NCBI GenBank assembly: GCA_041862375.1
Contig: JBGVTE010000065.1
Location: 3,314 to 67,313 of the forward strand
Direction: 5' to 3'
Origin: WVZL01 sp041862375
GTDB lineage: Bacteria; Acidobacteriota; Aminicenantia; Aminicenantales; Aminicenantaceae
Length of the DNA: 64,000 bases
Shown: piece by piece, positions 1-8,422 of the stretch
How positions within the stretch are numbered: position 1 is the first letter of the stretch
Layout: every line of letters starts with the position of its first letter
Notes under the pieces: model-generated
What the model was told of the DNA's origin: nothing
What the model saw: the letters and a program-made list of their open reading frames with translations, nothing else
The model's database searches: none
Translations under genes and position numbers: made by a program

Positions 1-401
1 TTAAAGGAGTAAATGATTCGATTCCGCACCTAAGGAAGCTGAAAAAAATCATTACAGATATAAAGCCAGATAAAGTGCAGCTTAACACTGTTATCCGTCC
101 TCCCGCAGAAAAGTATGCTCATGCCTTAAGCTTAAGGGAGCTGGAGAAAATAAAGAATATTTTTGGCAATAATTGTGAAATCATTGTTGAGTTCGACAAA
201 GAAGGGCAGATATTACCTTCAGAAAACCTTGAAGAATCTATTCTTTCCATGATTCAGAGAAGACCTGTGACCCTTTCTGATATTTCCTCATCGTTAGGAA
301 AAAATCAGAGTGAAATCCTAAAATATCTCAATTTCCTCCTTGAAAAAGGAAAAATTCAGTCCGTCATCCACAAAGACATAGAATATTACGAGCCAGCATG
401 A
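1..401 (+). CDS. radical SAM protein, C-terminal part (5' end outside window)
   Basis: The frame is open from base 3 to a TGA at 399-401, so only the C-terminal ~132 residues are present. The visible start, KGVNDS followed by HLRKLKKII and then QLNTVIRPPAEK, matches the end of the radical SAM barrel in the COG0731-type Fe-S oxidoreductases. The last ~55 residues (roughly EESILSMIQRRPVTLSDISS onward) look like a winged-helix domain, which these proteins carry at the C-terminus. The CX3CX2C cluster motif would lie upstream, outside the window, so catalytic competence cannot be judged. Family assignment is from motif recall; the substrate is unknown. Confidence 0.75.
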   Translation, partial: KGVNDSIPHLRKLKKIITDIKPDKVQLNTVIRPPAEKYAHALSLRELEKIKNIFGNNCEIIVEFDKEGQILPSENLEESILSMIQRRPVTLSDISSSLGKNQSEILKYLNFLLEKGKIQSVIHKDIEYYEPA

Positions 402-531
402 TTAATAAGTCATGAAGAAGTAATATATCCCGTTAGATAGAGTGAAAATAAATGCCTGAAATGCTATTTTAAGCTTAAAAGAAAAGGATGAATAAATAAG
501 AAGAAAAATTAAAAATGAATGAGGACGGAAA

Positions 532-1044
532 ATGAAAGAAGTCGATGATTTTTCAAAGGAAGACCTCATTGATCTTTTGCAGGATGCATCAAAAAACTGG
601 CTCTCTAATGATGGTCTCTGGTTTCGAGTTGTAGAGAATAAATTTGGCCTAGAAGCGGCAGTAGAGCTTGACAGAAAAGCCTGGGAACAGTTTACAGTAA
701 TCGAAGCAAAAAGAATAATGAAGAGACTCAATATGGAACCTGGGGGAGGAATACCTGCACTCGCTCAAGCCCTCAAATTCAGGCTCTATGCTTACATCAA
801 TGTTCAGGAGATTAAAGAACTCAGTGATACTCGCTGCGTTTTCCGCATGAATTCCTGCCGTGTGCAGGAAGCAAGAAAAAGGCAGGGGCTTACTGATTTT
901 CCCTGCAAATCAGTAGGAATCGTGGAATACAGCGGCTTTGCCAAGACTATTGATCCCCGGATTAAAACAACTTGTTTAGCCTGCCCCCCTGACCCCCATC
1001 CTCCTGATGTTTGGTGTGAGTGGGAGTTTAGGCTCGAAACTTAA
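532..1044 (+). CDS. DUF6125 family protein
   Basis: A 170-residue soluble protein. The N-terminal third is helical (LIDLLQDASKNWLSNDG), followed by a Gly-rich turn (EPGGGIPAL). The C-terminal half has a conserved Cys pattern: FRMNSCRVQEARKRQGL, DFPCKSVG, then IDPRIKTTCLACPPDPHP and a final WCEWEF. This spacing matches the DUF6125 family as I remember it. The five or six cysteines could bind a metal or haem-like ligand, but no function is established. A weak purine-rich ribosome site (gaggacgga) precedes the ATG. It is separated from the radical SAM gene by 130 bases with nothing recognisable, and need not be co-transcribed. Confidence 0.7.
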   Translation: MKEVDDFSKEDLIDLLQDASKNWLSNDGLWFRVVENKFGLEAAVELDRKAWEQFTVIEAKRIMKRLNMEPGGGIPALAQALKFRLYAYINVQEIKELSDTRCVFRMNSCRVQEARKRQGLTDFPCKSVGIVEYSGFAKTIDPRIKTTCLACPPDPHPPDVWCEWEFRLET

Positions 1045-1055
1045 CCTAAAAAAAA

Positions 1056-1143
1056 TGAGAATTGTTCTATTTTTTCTCCTTCTCATAAATAGAACGTATA
1101 CTTCTGTCTTTCAGTAATTCTCATGATGATAGAAAAAATAGAA
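1056..1143 (+). promoter_or_regulatory. nested and alternative inverted repeats upstream of ilvE
   Basis: TGAGAATT at 1056-1063 pairs with AATTCTCA at 1116-1123. This encloses a hairpin in which GTTCTAT (1064-1070) pairs with ATAGAAC (1089-1095). The same left arm (1065-1077) is also a perfect 13-base complement of 1131-1143. The two folds are mutually exclusive. The stretch lies just after the DUF6125 stop and 180 bases before ilvE. It could be a terminator region or a switch; no U-tract or aptamer is recognised. Confidence 0.3.
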
Positions 1144-1322
1144 TCTTCCCCATTTTTTCTTTAAATTTTTTTGAAATTGTGATAACTATATGATTCATCA
1201 ATTTTCCCCTTTATTCTTTGATCGAGTAAGAAAATATCAGGGAAAAAGGATTAATCTAATAATAATTTCAGCAGTGAGGGCGATTCATATTTTCTAATAT
1301 CTAATTAATAAAGGAGCAAAAT

Positions 1323-2303
1323 ATGTTTAATAATGCCCGGTTTAATAATACTCACTTTCCCAAAGCAAAAAAATACTGGTATAACGGGAAACTACATGAT
1401 TGGTCGCAGGCCTATATTCATCCGATGAGTCATGCCCTTCATTATGGCTGCTCTGTATTCGAAGGGATTAGGGCTTATAAAACCTTAAGGGGACCTGCAA
1501 TTTTTCGCCTCCCTGAGCATATAGACAGGTTCTTAAATTCTGCCTCTGTTATCCACATGAAAGTACCTTACAGCAAGGAGGAAATAAATAGGGCCCTTAT
1601 CCTGACTTTGAGAGAGAACGAGCTTGAATCTGCCTATATTCGTCCGCTTTTGTTTTATTCTTACGGAAACCTGGGGCTTGTTCCAAAATTTTCTCCTGTT
1701 GAATTAACTATTGGTGCTTGGGAATGGGGAGCTTATCTCGGAGATAAAACTGAAAAAGGAGTTCATGTTTGCATCGTGCCCTGGAGGCGAATTCATCATT
1801 CCCAGTTGGAAATGACTGCGAAACTGGGAGGTGTATACGTCCAGTCAGCCATCTGTGGAACTGAAGCTCGTTCTCAAGGTTTTGATGAAGCAGTTTTTCT
1901 GAATCTTGAGGGAAATGTAGCTGAGGGTCCGGGAGAAAACATTTTTATTGTGAAGAAGAGCGTCCTGCACACTAATGATAAATCAGAGTCAATCCTGGAA
2001 GGAATTACTCGAGACAGCATATTAAAAATAGCCAAATACCTGGGCTATGAAACAAACATCGCACCCATAACAAAAGAAGACTTTTTCCAGGCCGATGAGG
2101 CTTTTTTTTCGGGCACAGCAGTTGAGATCGCCCCCATCATTCGTGTTGCTGATGATTCAAACCCCCAAATGAAAAAAACTGAATACGTCATTGGCCAGGG
2201 GAAAACAGGGGAGATTACTTTACACCTGACAAGAACATACAAAGACATAGTAGCGGGGAAAGTTAAAGAATACGAACACTGGCTTACCTATGTCCTGGAG
2301 TGA
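1323..2303 (+). CDS. ilvE: branched-chain-amino-acid aminotransferase
   Basis: A fold-type IV PLP aminotransferase of 326 residues, the usual IlvE length. It exchanges the amino group between Val/Leu/Ile and 2-oxoglutarate in the cytoplasm. Visible family signatures are HALHYGCSVFEGIRAY near residues 37-52, the Schiff-base lysine K167 in MTAKLGGVYVQS, EGPGENIF around residue 205 and LEGITRDS near 223. The start ATG has a good Shine-Dalgarno (taaaggagc) seven bases upstream. It stands apart from other ilv/leu genes, so it may serve branched-chain catabolism as well as synthesis. D-amino acid aminotransferase is the main alternative but lacks this N-terminal block. Confidence 0.93.
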   Translation: MFNNARFNNTHFPKAKKYWYNGKLHDWSQAYIHPMSHALHYGCSVFEGIRAYKTLRGPAIFRLPEHIDRFLNSASVIHMKVPYSKEEINRALILTLRENELESAYIRPLLFYSYGNLGLVPKFSPVELTIGAWEWGAYLGDKTEKGVHVCIVPWRRIHHSQLEMTAKLGGVYVQSAICGTEARSQGFDEAVFLNLEGNVAEGPGENIFIVKKSVLHTNDKSESILEGITRDSILKIAKYLGYETNIAPITKEDFFQADEAFFSGTAVEIAPIIRVADDSNPQMKKTEYVIGQGKTGEITLHLTRTYKDIVAGKVKEYEHWLTYVLE

Positions 2304-2503
2304 GCTCTATTTTTCCTGTTTTCTTACAAAATATTACGTCTCTTCTCTTATAGTTAAAAAAATTATTGAGAGGATCTTACTTTCCTTTGAAAAAATTCGG
2401 CGCTTCGGATTGCAATTGTACCAGTCATCTAATCTATTATCCTGGAATGAAGGTTTTATTAAAATCTTTAAGAAAAAAATTGCTTTTGAAAGGATGGACA
2501 CAC

Positions 2504-2962
2504 GTGGAATTCAAGTTTAAGCCAATTGGAATAGTCCATTCACCTTTCAAGAAAAAAGAAGATATTAAAACCGAGAGATTTGCCGATCCTCGGGGATTTG
2601 AATCAGTCGAAGGAGAGCTCGAAATTTTTAAAGAATACGAAGCTGGCCTAAAGGATGTAGAGGGATTCTCTCATATCATCGTTTTGTTTGTATTCCATCA
2701 ATCTGAGGGATATAAACTTCACACTAAACCTTTTCTCGACGATAAACTGAGAGGTGTTTTCTCGACACGTTCCCCAAACCGTCCGAATCCTGTTGGTTTA
2801 ACAGTAGTCAGTATTAAAGAAATAAAAGGAAATATTCTCCGTGTAAAAGGAATTGACATGATTGAAGGCACTCCTGTCCTGGATATTAAGCCCTTCACTC
2901 CAAGGGATCAAAAATCTTCCGTTAAGTATGGCTGGCTGGAAGATAAAATGGAAAAAAGCTAG
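2504..2962 (+). CDS. trmO: tRNA (N6-threonylcarbamoyladenosine-N6)-methyltransferase, TrmO/TsaA family
   Basis: A 152-residue beta-barrel SAM-dependent methyltransferase that methylates t6A37 of threonine tRNA in characterised homologues. Family blocks seen: FKPIGIVHSPF at the N-terminus, GLKDVEGFSHIIVLFVFH, the hallmark GVFSTRSPNRPNPVGLT, and GIDMIEGTPVLDIKPFTP. I place the start at the GTG at 2504 because AAAGGA lies about nine bases upstream and because family homology begins immediately after it. A longer open frame reaching back to 2366 has no conserved content. The gene ends inside a short terminator-like hairpin. Confidence 0.88.
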   Translation: MEFKFKPIGIVHSPFKKKEDIKTERFADPRGFESVEGELEIFKEYEAGLKDVEGFSHIIVLFVFHQSEGYKLHTKPFLDDKLRGVFSTRSPNRPNPVGLTVVSIKEIKGNILRVKGIDMIEGTPVLDIKPFTPRDQKSSVKYGWLEDKMEKS

Positions 2963-2972
2963 CCTAGCTTTT
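2954..2972 (+). terminator. terminator-like hairpin after trmO
   Basis: AAAAGCTA (2954-2961), loop GCC, TAGCTTTT (2965-2972). The stem includes the stop codon of trmO and ends in a short T-run. It is short and AT-rich, so termination strength is uncertain. Confidence 0.45.
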
Positions 2973-3055
2973 AATCTTTGTTCTTGATATATATTTTTTT
3001 AGGTATAAAATTGGCAATCATATCAATTCTCAAATTCAAAAAGGAGGTTTAATAA

Positions 3056-4399
3056 ATGGCAAAATTCACTTCTCTCTGCCTCAGCCTCTTCCTTCTCCTT
3101 TCTGCTCCTTTACTCTTCCCGAGTTCTAAAATCTTTCCATATGATTATAAAATTGAGGAGTTGGAGAATGGGCTGAAAATCGTATCCATTCCTCTCGATA
3201 ATCCCAACATCATCTCCCATTACATCATCATCCGCTCCGGCTCCAGAAACGAAGTAGAGCCTGGAAAATCTGGATTCGCCCATTTCTTCGAGCACATGAT
3301 GTTTAAGGGCACAAAAGATCTTCCCCGTGAGAAATACGATGAATTTTTAACCTTACTGGGAGCTGGAACAAACGGCTATACAACTGATGATTATACCTGC
3401 TATTTTGTAGTCTTCGCGGGAAAAGAGAACCTCGAGGAAGTAGTAAAGGTCGAAGCTGACAGATTCATTAATCTTTATTATACCGAGGAAATGCTCAAAA
3501 CCGAGGCTCCTGTAATCGAGGGAGAGTACTATGCCAGTGTTTCCAGTCCTGGGAGGCGTATTTATGAGCTCTTGAGGGACACTGCTTTTGAAAAGCACTC
3601 CTACAAACACACAACACTCGGTTATCTCAGAGACATACAAGACATGCCCAACCAGTTTGAGTATAGCCAGCTCTTTAAAAAACGCTTCTATGCTCCTGAC
3701 AACACAATTCTTCTTGTAGCAGGAGATTTTGACCATGATCAACTGATGGAATATGTCAGAAAGCACTACAGCGGCTGGGAACCATCCAATTACATACTAA
3801 AAACTCCCGAAGACCCCATTCAGACACAAGCTAAAAGAGCACATTATGACTGGCCTACCAAGACACTTCCCAGACTTGCAATCGGTTTTCATGGGCCAGC
3901 ATACTCAGATGAAAAGATTGACAAGGCTGCTCTCGACCTTCTGGCTGAAATCGCCTTTTCGAGGTCTTCTCCGCTCTACCAGAAACTTGTTATAGAAGAG
4001 CAAAAGTGTCTTACGCTCTCTGCCAGCTTTTCTGACCGCCGCGATCCCCACCTCTTGGTCTTTAGTTCTATTGTAAAAAAAGACGAGGATCTCACCTATG
4101 TAGAGAATGAAATATTTAAAGAATTAGAGAGACTCAAGGAAGAATCTGTTTCAGAAGAACACCTAGCAGATGTTAAATCCAACCTGAAATACTCCTATTC
4201 CAATACTATGGGAACGACAGATGGTGTGGCGAGTATTCTTGCACGTTATATCAACCTAGCGACAGATCCAGGAACAATGAACAAGCTTTTTAATCTCTAT
4301 GAAAAAGTGACAACTGAGGATATCCGAGAGATGGCCAAGAAATATTTTAAGAAAACAAACAGCACAGTAGTCACTTTATCAGGAGGAAAAGCCCAATGA
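3056..4399 (+). CDS. M16 family zinc metallopeptidase, exported, active partner
   Basis: A 447-residue protein beginning with a signal peptide (residues 1-22, hydrophobic LSLFLLLSAPLLF). The inverted zinc motif HFFEH is at residues 76-80 and the downstream third ligand is probably E155 in VIEGEY, 75 residues later, as expected for M16B (PqqL/YmxG-type) peptidases. The C-terminal half is the M16_C domain. It should degrade short peptides in the periplasm, as part of a two-subunit clamp with the next gene. A strong ribosome site (aaaggaggt) precedes the ATG. Its stop overlaps the next start by ATGA, so the two are translated together. Confidence 0.9.
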   Translation: MAKFTSLCLSLFLLLSAPLLFPSSKIFPYDYKIEELENGLKIVSIPLDNPNIISHYIIIRSGSRNEVEPGKSGFAHFFEHMMFKGTKDLPREKYDEFLTLLGAGTNGYTTDDYTCYFVVFAGKENLEEVVKVEADRFINLYYTEEMLKTEAPVIEGEYYASVSSPGRRIYELLRDTAFEKHSYKHTTLGYLRDIQDMPNQFEYSQLFKKRFYAPDNTILLVAGDFDHDQLMEYVRKHYSGWEPSNYILKTPEDPIQTQAKRAHYDWPTKTLPRLAIGFHGPAYSDEKIDKAALDLLAEIAFSRSSPLYQKLVIEEQKCLTLSASFSDRRDPHLLVFSSIVKKDEDLTYVENEIFKELERLKEESVSEEHLADVKSNLKYSYSNTMGTTDGVASILARYINLATDPGTMNKLFNLYEKVTTEDIREMAKKYFKKTNSTVVTLSGGKAQ

Positions 4400-5934
4400 A
4401 AAAATTACACTATTACTCTCTTAGCATTTTGTTATTAAGCTTGCCTTTCATTACCATGTCCTGTGGCACCAAAGCTGATCCCAATAAGCTCTCTTCGGAA
4501 CTACTTCCTCTAGAGGGAAATCCTCTGGTTGGATTTAGAATCCTTCTCAAAATAGGCTCAGCAAATGATCCTGCAGGGAAAGAGGGGCTTTGCCAGCTTA
4601 CTCTCAGCATGCTCGCAAATGGAGGAAGCAAGAGCCTGACATTCAAAGAAATACAAAAAAAATTCTATCCTTTGGCAGCTTCAGTTGGACTTCGAGTTGA
4701 CAAAGAGATGTCTGTTTTTACGGGCCAAGTTCACTTAGATAACATCGAAAAATACTATGCGATCTTAAAAGATATGCTCCTCGATCCCGGCTTTCGCTTG
4801 GATGACTTCAACAGGATAAAAACAAATCAAATTAACTTTTTGGAAAAAACTCTGGTCGGGAACATGGATGAACAGTTCGGAAAAGAAATCCTGAACCTGT
4901 TAATGTATGAAGGACATCCATATGGTCACCATGAGGCAGGTAATATCGAGGCTCTTGAAAAAATAACATTAGATGATGTAAAAGCCTTTTACAATGAATA
5001 TTTCCTTCAGGGGAATATAACGGTAGGCCTTGTTGGCGGCTATCCAACTGAATTTCCTGATAAAGTTATGGAAGATTTCTCCTCTTTGCCAGAAGGCTTT
5101 ACGCCTAAACTCGACCTGCCAGAGCAAAGACAACCTAATGGACTAGAGGTTGTTATTGCTGAGAAAAAAACACCGGCAACTGCTATATCCATGGGTTTTC
5201 CTGTTCTTCTCAGCAGGGCCAGTGATGATTATTTCCCTCTGTGGATAGCAGGCTCACACTTTGGAGAACACAGACAACACGTTTCTCTCCTTTTCCAAAA
5301 GATTCGTGAAGAAAGAGGACAGAATTACGGTGACTATGCCTACATAGATCACTTTATCCAGGGGAGACGCAAATATCCAGCGACAAATTATTGCCGTCAG
5401 CAACAGTACTTTTCCATCTGGATTCGTCCTCTTGTTAATTCCAATCGCCACTTTGTACTCCGTCAGGCACTTAAAGAGCTGAAAAAGCTAGTGGAAGAGG
5501 GCATTCCCAGAGAAAGATTCCAAGAAGTGCAGAAATATCTCCTCAATTATACTAAGCTCTACGCCCAGACGCTTGGTGAAAGGCTCGGCTGGCAGATTGA
5601 TTCTCACTATTACGGCTACGGCGACTTTCTCGAAGAGGTCCAAAAAAAACTGCCCACTCTATCTCAAGAAGATGTGAACCGCTCTATTAAAACATATTTT
5701 AACTCTAACACAATTTACATAGCTATCATCACCGATGATGCAGAAGCGCTGAAGAATGCACTTGTTGCAAACACTCCCTCACCAATAACCTATGCCAATC
5801 CCAATATGCCCAAGGAAATTCTGGAAGAGGATCTTGTAATCCAGACATTTCCTCTTGATGTAAGACCAGAAAATGTAAGAATAGCTCCTGCTTCAGAGTT
5901 TTTTCTGAAAGCTGGCCTGCCGAAAACAGAATAG
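4396..5934 (+). CDS. M16 family peptidase-like protein, non-catalytic partner
   Basis: A 512-residue protein with a signal sequence (LSILLLSLPFITMSC); C23 could be a lipidation site, although the lipobox is poor. It has the M16 fold, but where the active partner has HFFEH this one reads GLCQLTLSML, so the zinc ligands are missing. The Arg/Tyr-bearing half is kept (REERGQNYGDYAYID), which in M16 heterodimers contacts substrate. This division into one active and one inactive chain is known from mitochondrial processing peptidase and bacterial M16B pairs. The four-base overlap with the upstream gene supports a 1:1 complex. The substrate is unknown. Confidence 0.87.
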   Translation: MKKLHYYSLSILLLSLPFITMSCGTKADPNKLSSELLPLEGNPLVGFRILLKIGSANDPAGKEGLCQLTLSMLANGGSKSLTFKEIQKKFYPLAASVGLRVDKEMSVFTGQVHLDNIEKYYAILKDMLLDPGFRLDDFNRIKTNQINFLEKTLVGNMDEQFGKEILNLLMYEGHPYGHHEAGNIEALEKITLDDVKAFYNEYFLQGNITVGLVGGYPTEFPDKVMEDFSSLPEGFTPKLDLPEQRQPNGLEVVIAEKKTPATAISMGFPVLLSRASDDYFPLWIAGSHFGEHRQHVSLLFQKIREERGQNYGDYAYIDHFIQGRRKYPATNYCRQQQYFSIWIRPLVNSNRHFVLRQALKELKKLVEEGIPRERFQEVQKYLLNYTKLYAQTLGERLGWQIDSHYYGYGDFLEEVQKKLPTLSQEDVNRSIKTYFNSNTIYIAIITDDAEALKNALVANTPSPITYANPNMPKEILEEDLVIQTFPLDVRPENVRIAPASEFFLKAGLPKTE

Positions 5935-6127
5935 ACTAGCTTCACAAAAGACTTTGCCTAACGCTGCTTAAAGAGCTGGTTTAAATATTGACGACAGGAT
6001 TAAATATAATCAGGACCTGGATAGCAAATAATCATAAAATTTAAGTTATAAAAGTTATGAAAGCCTGACCCCAAGGTTGACATTAGGAGAATGAATATAT
6101 ATTATTTCAAAAAAAGAGGCAAAAAGA

Positions 6128-6364
6128 GTGGAAAAACGCAAATCGTTTTCTTGTGAGGTTTGTGGGAATGAAACTGAACCTACCCGCCATGTAGAAGTGA
6201 TTGCCTATTACGACAAGGTATACCATATATCAGAGTGGCGCGTATGCCCAAATCGTGAAGGTGAGAAAGGCTGTGGTCACTGGCAGTTGTTTTATTATGA
6301 TATTAATGAGAAGTCCTTGCAGGATAAGATGCCTGAAAAAAAGACAGAAGATTCTGAAAAATAA
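6128..6364 (+). CDS. small Cys-rich (putative zinc-ribbon) protein
   Basis: A 78-residue protein starting with GTG. The N-terminus reads KSFSCEVCGNETEPTRHVEV, and a second Cys pair follows in WRVCPNREGEKGCGHW, giving CX2C plus CX8C with one zinc site likely. The tail is charged. It has no name I recognise; small zinc-ribbon proteins of this type are often regulators or subunits of larger complexes. It sits alone between the M16 pair and a convergent gene. An alternative frame overlapping it (6201-6410) lacks protein-like features and is not supported. Confidence 0.6.
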   Translation: MEKRKSFSCEVCGNETEPTRHVEVIAYYDKVYHISEWRVCPNREGEKGCGHWQLFYYDINEKSLQDKMPEKKTEDSEK

Positions 6365-6426
6365 CTCCTATCTCTTCCCTGACTATATAGGCTATATAAC
6401 AGAAGGTTAATATCAGAGCTTAATTC

Positions 6427-7881
6427 CTAAAACTGGACAAAGATTGGGTTCGAAATTAATTTTCTGTTCTTTCTATCTCTCACATCTAAACGGTAATATA
6501 TTTTTTTCCCTGGTTCAAAAATATAATCCTGAAAATTTATACTTATGGGAGTCTTGCCGGAGAAACTTCTTAAAAGCTCTCCGTATCGAATAAGCCTGAC
6601 TGTCAAATTATTTTCCCTTTCTATTCCAGAGGAAGAGATTGAAATGTTTATTGTTGGATGACCTTTAGAAACTATCTCTTCTCCCATTACCGCCTTGCGT
6701 GATGTTTCAGAAACATAAATTGAGAATTCTTCAAGTACAAGTTGTGGTAAATCAACATTTCCCCGATAAGCATACATCCTGCCTTTTTTTAAGGCATTTA
6801 AAATGGCATTTTTTGTTTTGTTTTTTACCAGAAATACAGTAGGAAAATTTCCTAATCTCTCCCCGGCAGAACCATCTTCATGAAAATCGGCTGAAGATAT
6901 TCCCCAGACCGGACTTTTTCTCAACCCGGAGCAGTATTCTTTTAAAATCCTGTCCCATATATTGCCTGGTTCTGTAACAGTTATGGTATCTCCATACAGA
7001 GCGGCAAAGCCAGTATAACTTTTAGACTCTACCAAGGTATGAGGGTAAGGATGAGTTTCTCTGAACACAGATCCTAATCTTCCTCGGCCTGACCTCGCTT
7101 CAGGATGATTCCAAAAAACCATTCCCCCTCGAGAGTTTACATAATCTATCAACAACTGGTAAGGCAAAATTCCTTGTGGTCCATGATACTGATCAAAGGG
7201 GGAGCTTTTAAAAAGGTGGTTATTAAAAATAAGAAGAAGAAAAAATATGAAAATGATGATTCCAGAGTATCTGATAGCTTTCCGAGCTCTTAACATAAAA
7301 AGGCCGATTATCAGGGGAATAAATAATAGAAAAAAGCCGACAGAGATCAATGAAGTGACATACTTTGTGGAACAACCGTTGTGGAGAATTGGCAATTCTC
7401 TGTAATCCCTGGGATTTTCGAGACCCACTATTAACAGATGCTTTTCCCAATCACAAACGGTCAGATTTTTTTTGAAATAGTTTCCTTTCCAGTAATAAAA
7501 AGGCGAAGATTCTGCACCTGGAATTAAAATCATTTCCGGATATTTCTTTGAAACTGAAGAAATCGTATTCAGGTAATTCTCAGGTTTTCCTTTATTGATT
7601 GAAGGCTTTTCCACCTTTTTTTTCAGAATATTCTGAAAGGGACGTACTCCGTATTCCAATGTCATCCTGTCATGGTCATTTATAAAAAGCACATTAAATC
7701 CTCTTTTTTTAGCCAGTTTTACAAGATGTTCAAGCGAGTGAGCTCCGTCGCCGAAATCAGTGTGGATATCAATAAGGCCAGCGACCTGAATATATTCGTC
7801 ATCAAATCCAAAACTATTTATAAGTCCCCCTACAGTAACTACAATCATAATAAGAATAAATTTTTTAATATGATTGTTCAT
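6427..7881 (-). CDS. membrane PHP-domain phosphoesterase-like protein
   Basis: About 484 residues from the ATG at 7881; a TTG at 7896 would add five residues. Order: an N-terminal membrane anchor, a PHP first motif reading DIHTDFGDG (the second His of the usual HxH is Asp), FINDHD near residue 70, PGAESSPFYYW near 115, then two predicted membrane spans (about residues 175-198 and 205-220), then VFWNHPE near 255 and SADFHEDG near 330, and a beta-rich C-terminus. PHP domains hydrolyse phosphoesters with a trinuclear metal site. Here the ligand blocks are split by the membrane hairpin. The substrate is unknown. It is convergent with the small gene at 6128. Confidence 0.7.
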   Translation of the reverse strand: MNNHIKKFILIMIVVTVGGLINSFGFDDEYIQVAGLIDIHTDFGDGAHSLEHLVKLAKKRGFNVLFINDHDRMTLEYGVRPFQNILKKKVEKPSINKGKPENYLNTISSVSKKYPEMILIPGAESSPFYYWKGNYFKKNLTVCDWEKHLLIVGLENPRDYRELPILHNGCSTKYVTSLISVGFFLLFIPLIIGLFMLRARKAIRYSGIIIFIFFLLLIFNNHLFKSSPFDQYHGPQGILPYQLLIDYVNSRGGMVFWNHPEARSGRGRLGSVFRETHPYPHTLVESKSYTGFAALYGDTITVTEPGNIWDRILKEYCSGLRKSPVWGISSADFHEDGSAGERLGNFPTVFLVKNKTKNAILNALKKGRMYAYRGNVDLPQLVLEEFSIYVSETSRKAVMGEEIVSKGHPTINISISSSGIERENNLTVRLIRYGELLRSFSGKTPISINFQDYIFEPGKKIYYRLDVRDRKNRKLISNPIFVQF

Positions 7882-7938
7882 TATACTAAGTAACAATTAT
7901 CCTAGTATTAAAAGTTAATATTGAAAAGTTAAAATAGT

Positions 7939-8250
7939 AAGCATCTTTTTTTCCGTGATAAGGAAAGACAAGCGTGGGTATACGGTGAAGAAGGTCGTAT
8001 GAAGTAAAGCTCAGGCAGTGGGTTCAAAAACACGCAACTTTTCCCCCAGCGAAGTAAAAGTTGCTCGGTTTCAGGCTTCGCTCTCCTCTCCACAGAGAGG
8101 AACCATGCCCGCTCAGCCTTCAAACGGCTTTTTACACCCACATGCCTTCGCCAAACATCTTTAGCGCTGGGGCAAAGCGAGCGTGCCTTCAAGCCGAATG
8201 CCCATCGCTTAATGACTATTTTAATTTTCATCACGGAAAAAAAGATGCTT
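7939..8250. mobile_element. 312-bp inverted-repeat element (MITE/REP-like)
   Basis: A perfect 21-bp terminal inverted repeat: AAGCATC, seven T, CCGTGAT at 7939-7959, and its exact complement at 8230-8250. The interior is more GC-rich than the flanks and folds locally: GCAACTTTT (8034-8042) pairs with AAAAGTTGC (8056-8064), and CCTCTC (8085-8090) with GAGAGG (8095-8100). No convincing protein is encoded. The left ~75 bases recur in reverse at 60620-60697, and the ends recur in altered form near 15269 and 36294, so this is a dispersed family. It lies in the divergent gap between the PHP gene and the ExeA-like gene. Confidence 0.7.
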
Positions 8251-8337
8251 CAGTTAAAGTATAAAATTTCAGTTGCATTAATACCATTTCTATTATATGT
8301 AAATAGCTGTAATACAAAAAGGCATGAATTTATAAAT

Positions 8338-8365
8338 TTGACTTGTTTAATATTTTTTTTATATA
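8338..8365 (+). promoter_or_regulatory. sigma70-type promoter for the ATPase/HD-GYP pair
   Basis: TTGACT at 8338-8343 and TATATA at 8360-8365, 16 bases apart. Transcription would start near 8372, about 50 bases before the ATG at 8423. Prediction by inspection only. Confidence 0.45.
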
Positions 8366-8422
8366 CTTCTTAGTAAATCAGCTCATTGAAAGAAAATAAC
8401 TAGAAGTTTTTTAAATAAAGCT

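Noticed and set aside
402..731. Minus-strand open frame of 109 codons over the DUF6125 gene
   Set aside because: It overlaps a well-supported gene, its translation is Ser/Phe-rich with no motif, and it lacks a ribosome site.
2290..2520. Open frame between ilvE and trmO, 76 codons
   Set aside because: No family features; it overlaps the ilvE end and the true trmO start, and its codon choice is unlike its neighbours.
7929..8234. 101-codon frame inside the 312-bp element
   Set aside because: It is a by-product of the repeat's composition (Arg/Ser-rich, no motif). Treating it as a gene would hide the inverted-repeat structure.
8061..8264. 67-codon plus-strand frame inside the same element
   Set aside because: Overlaps the opposite frame and the element end; no ribosome site or recognisable domain.
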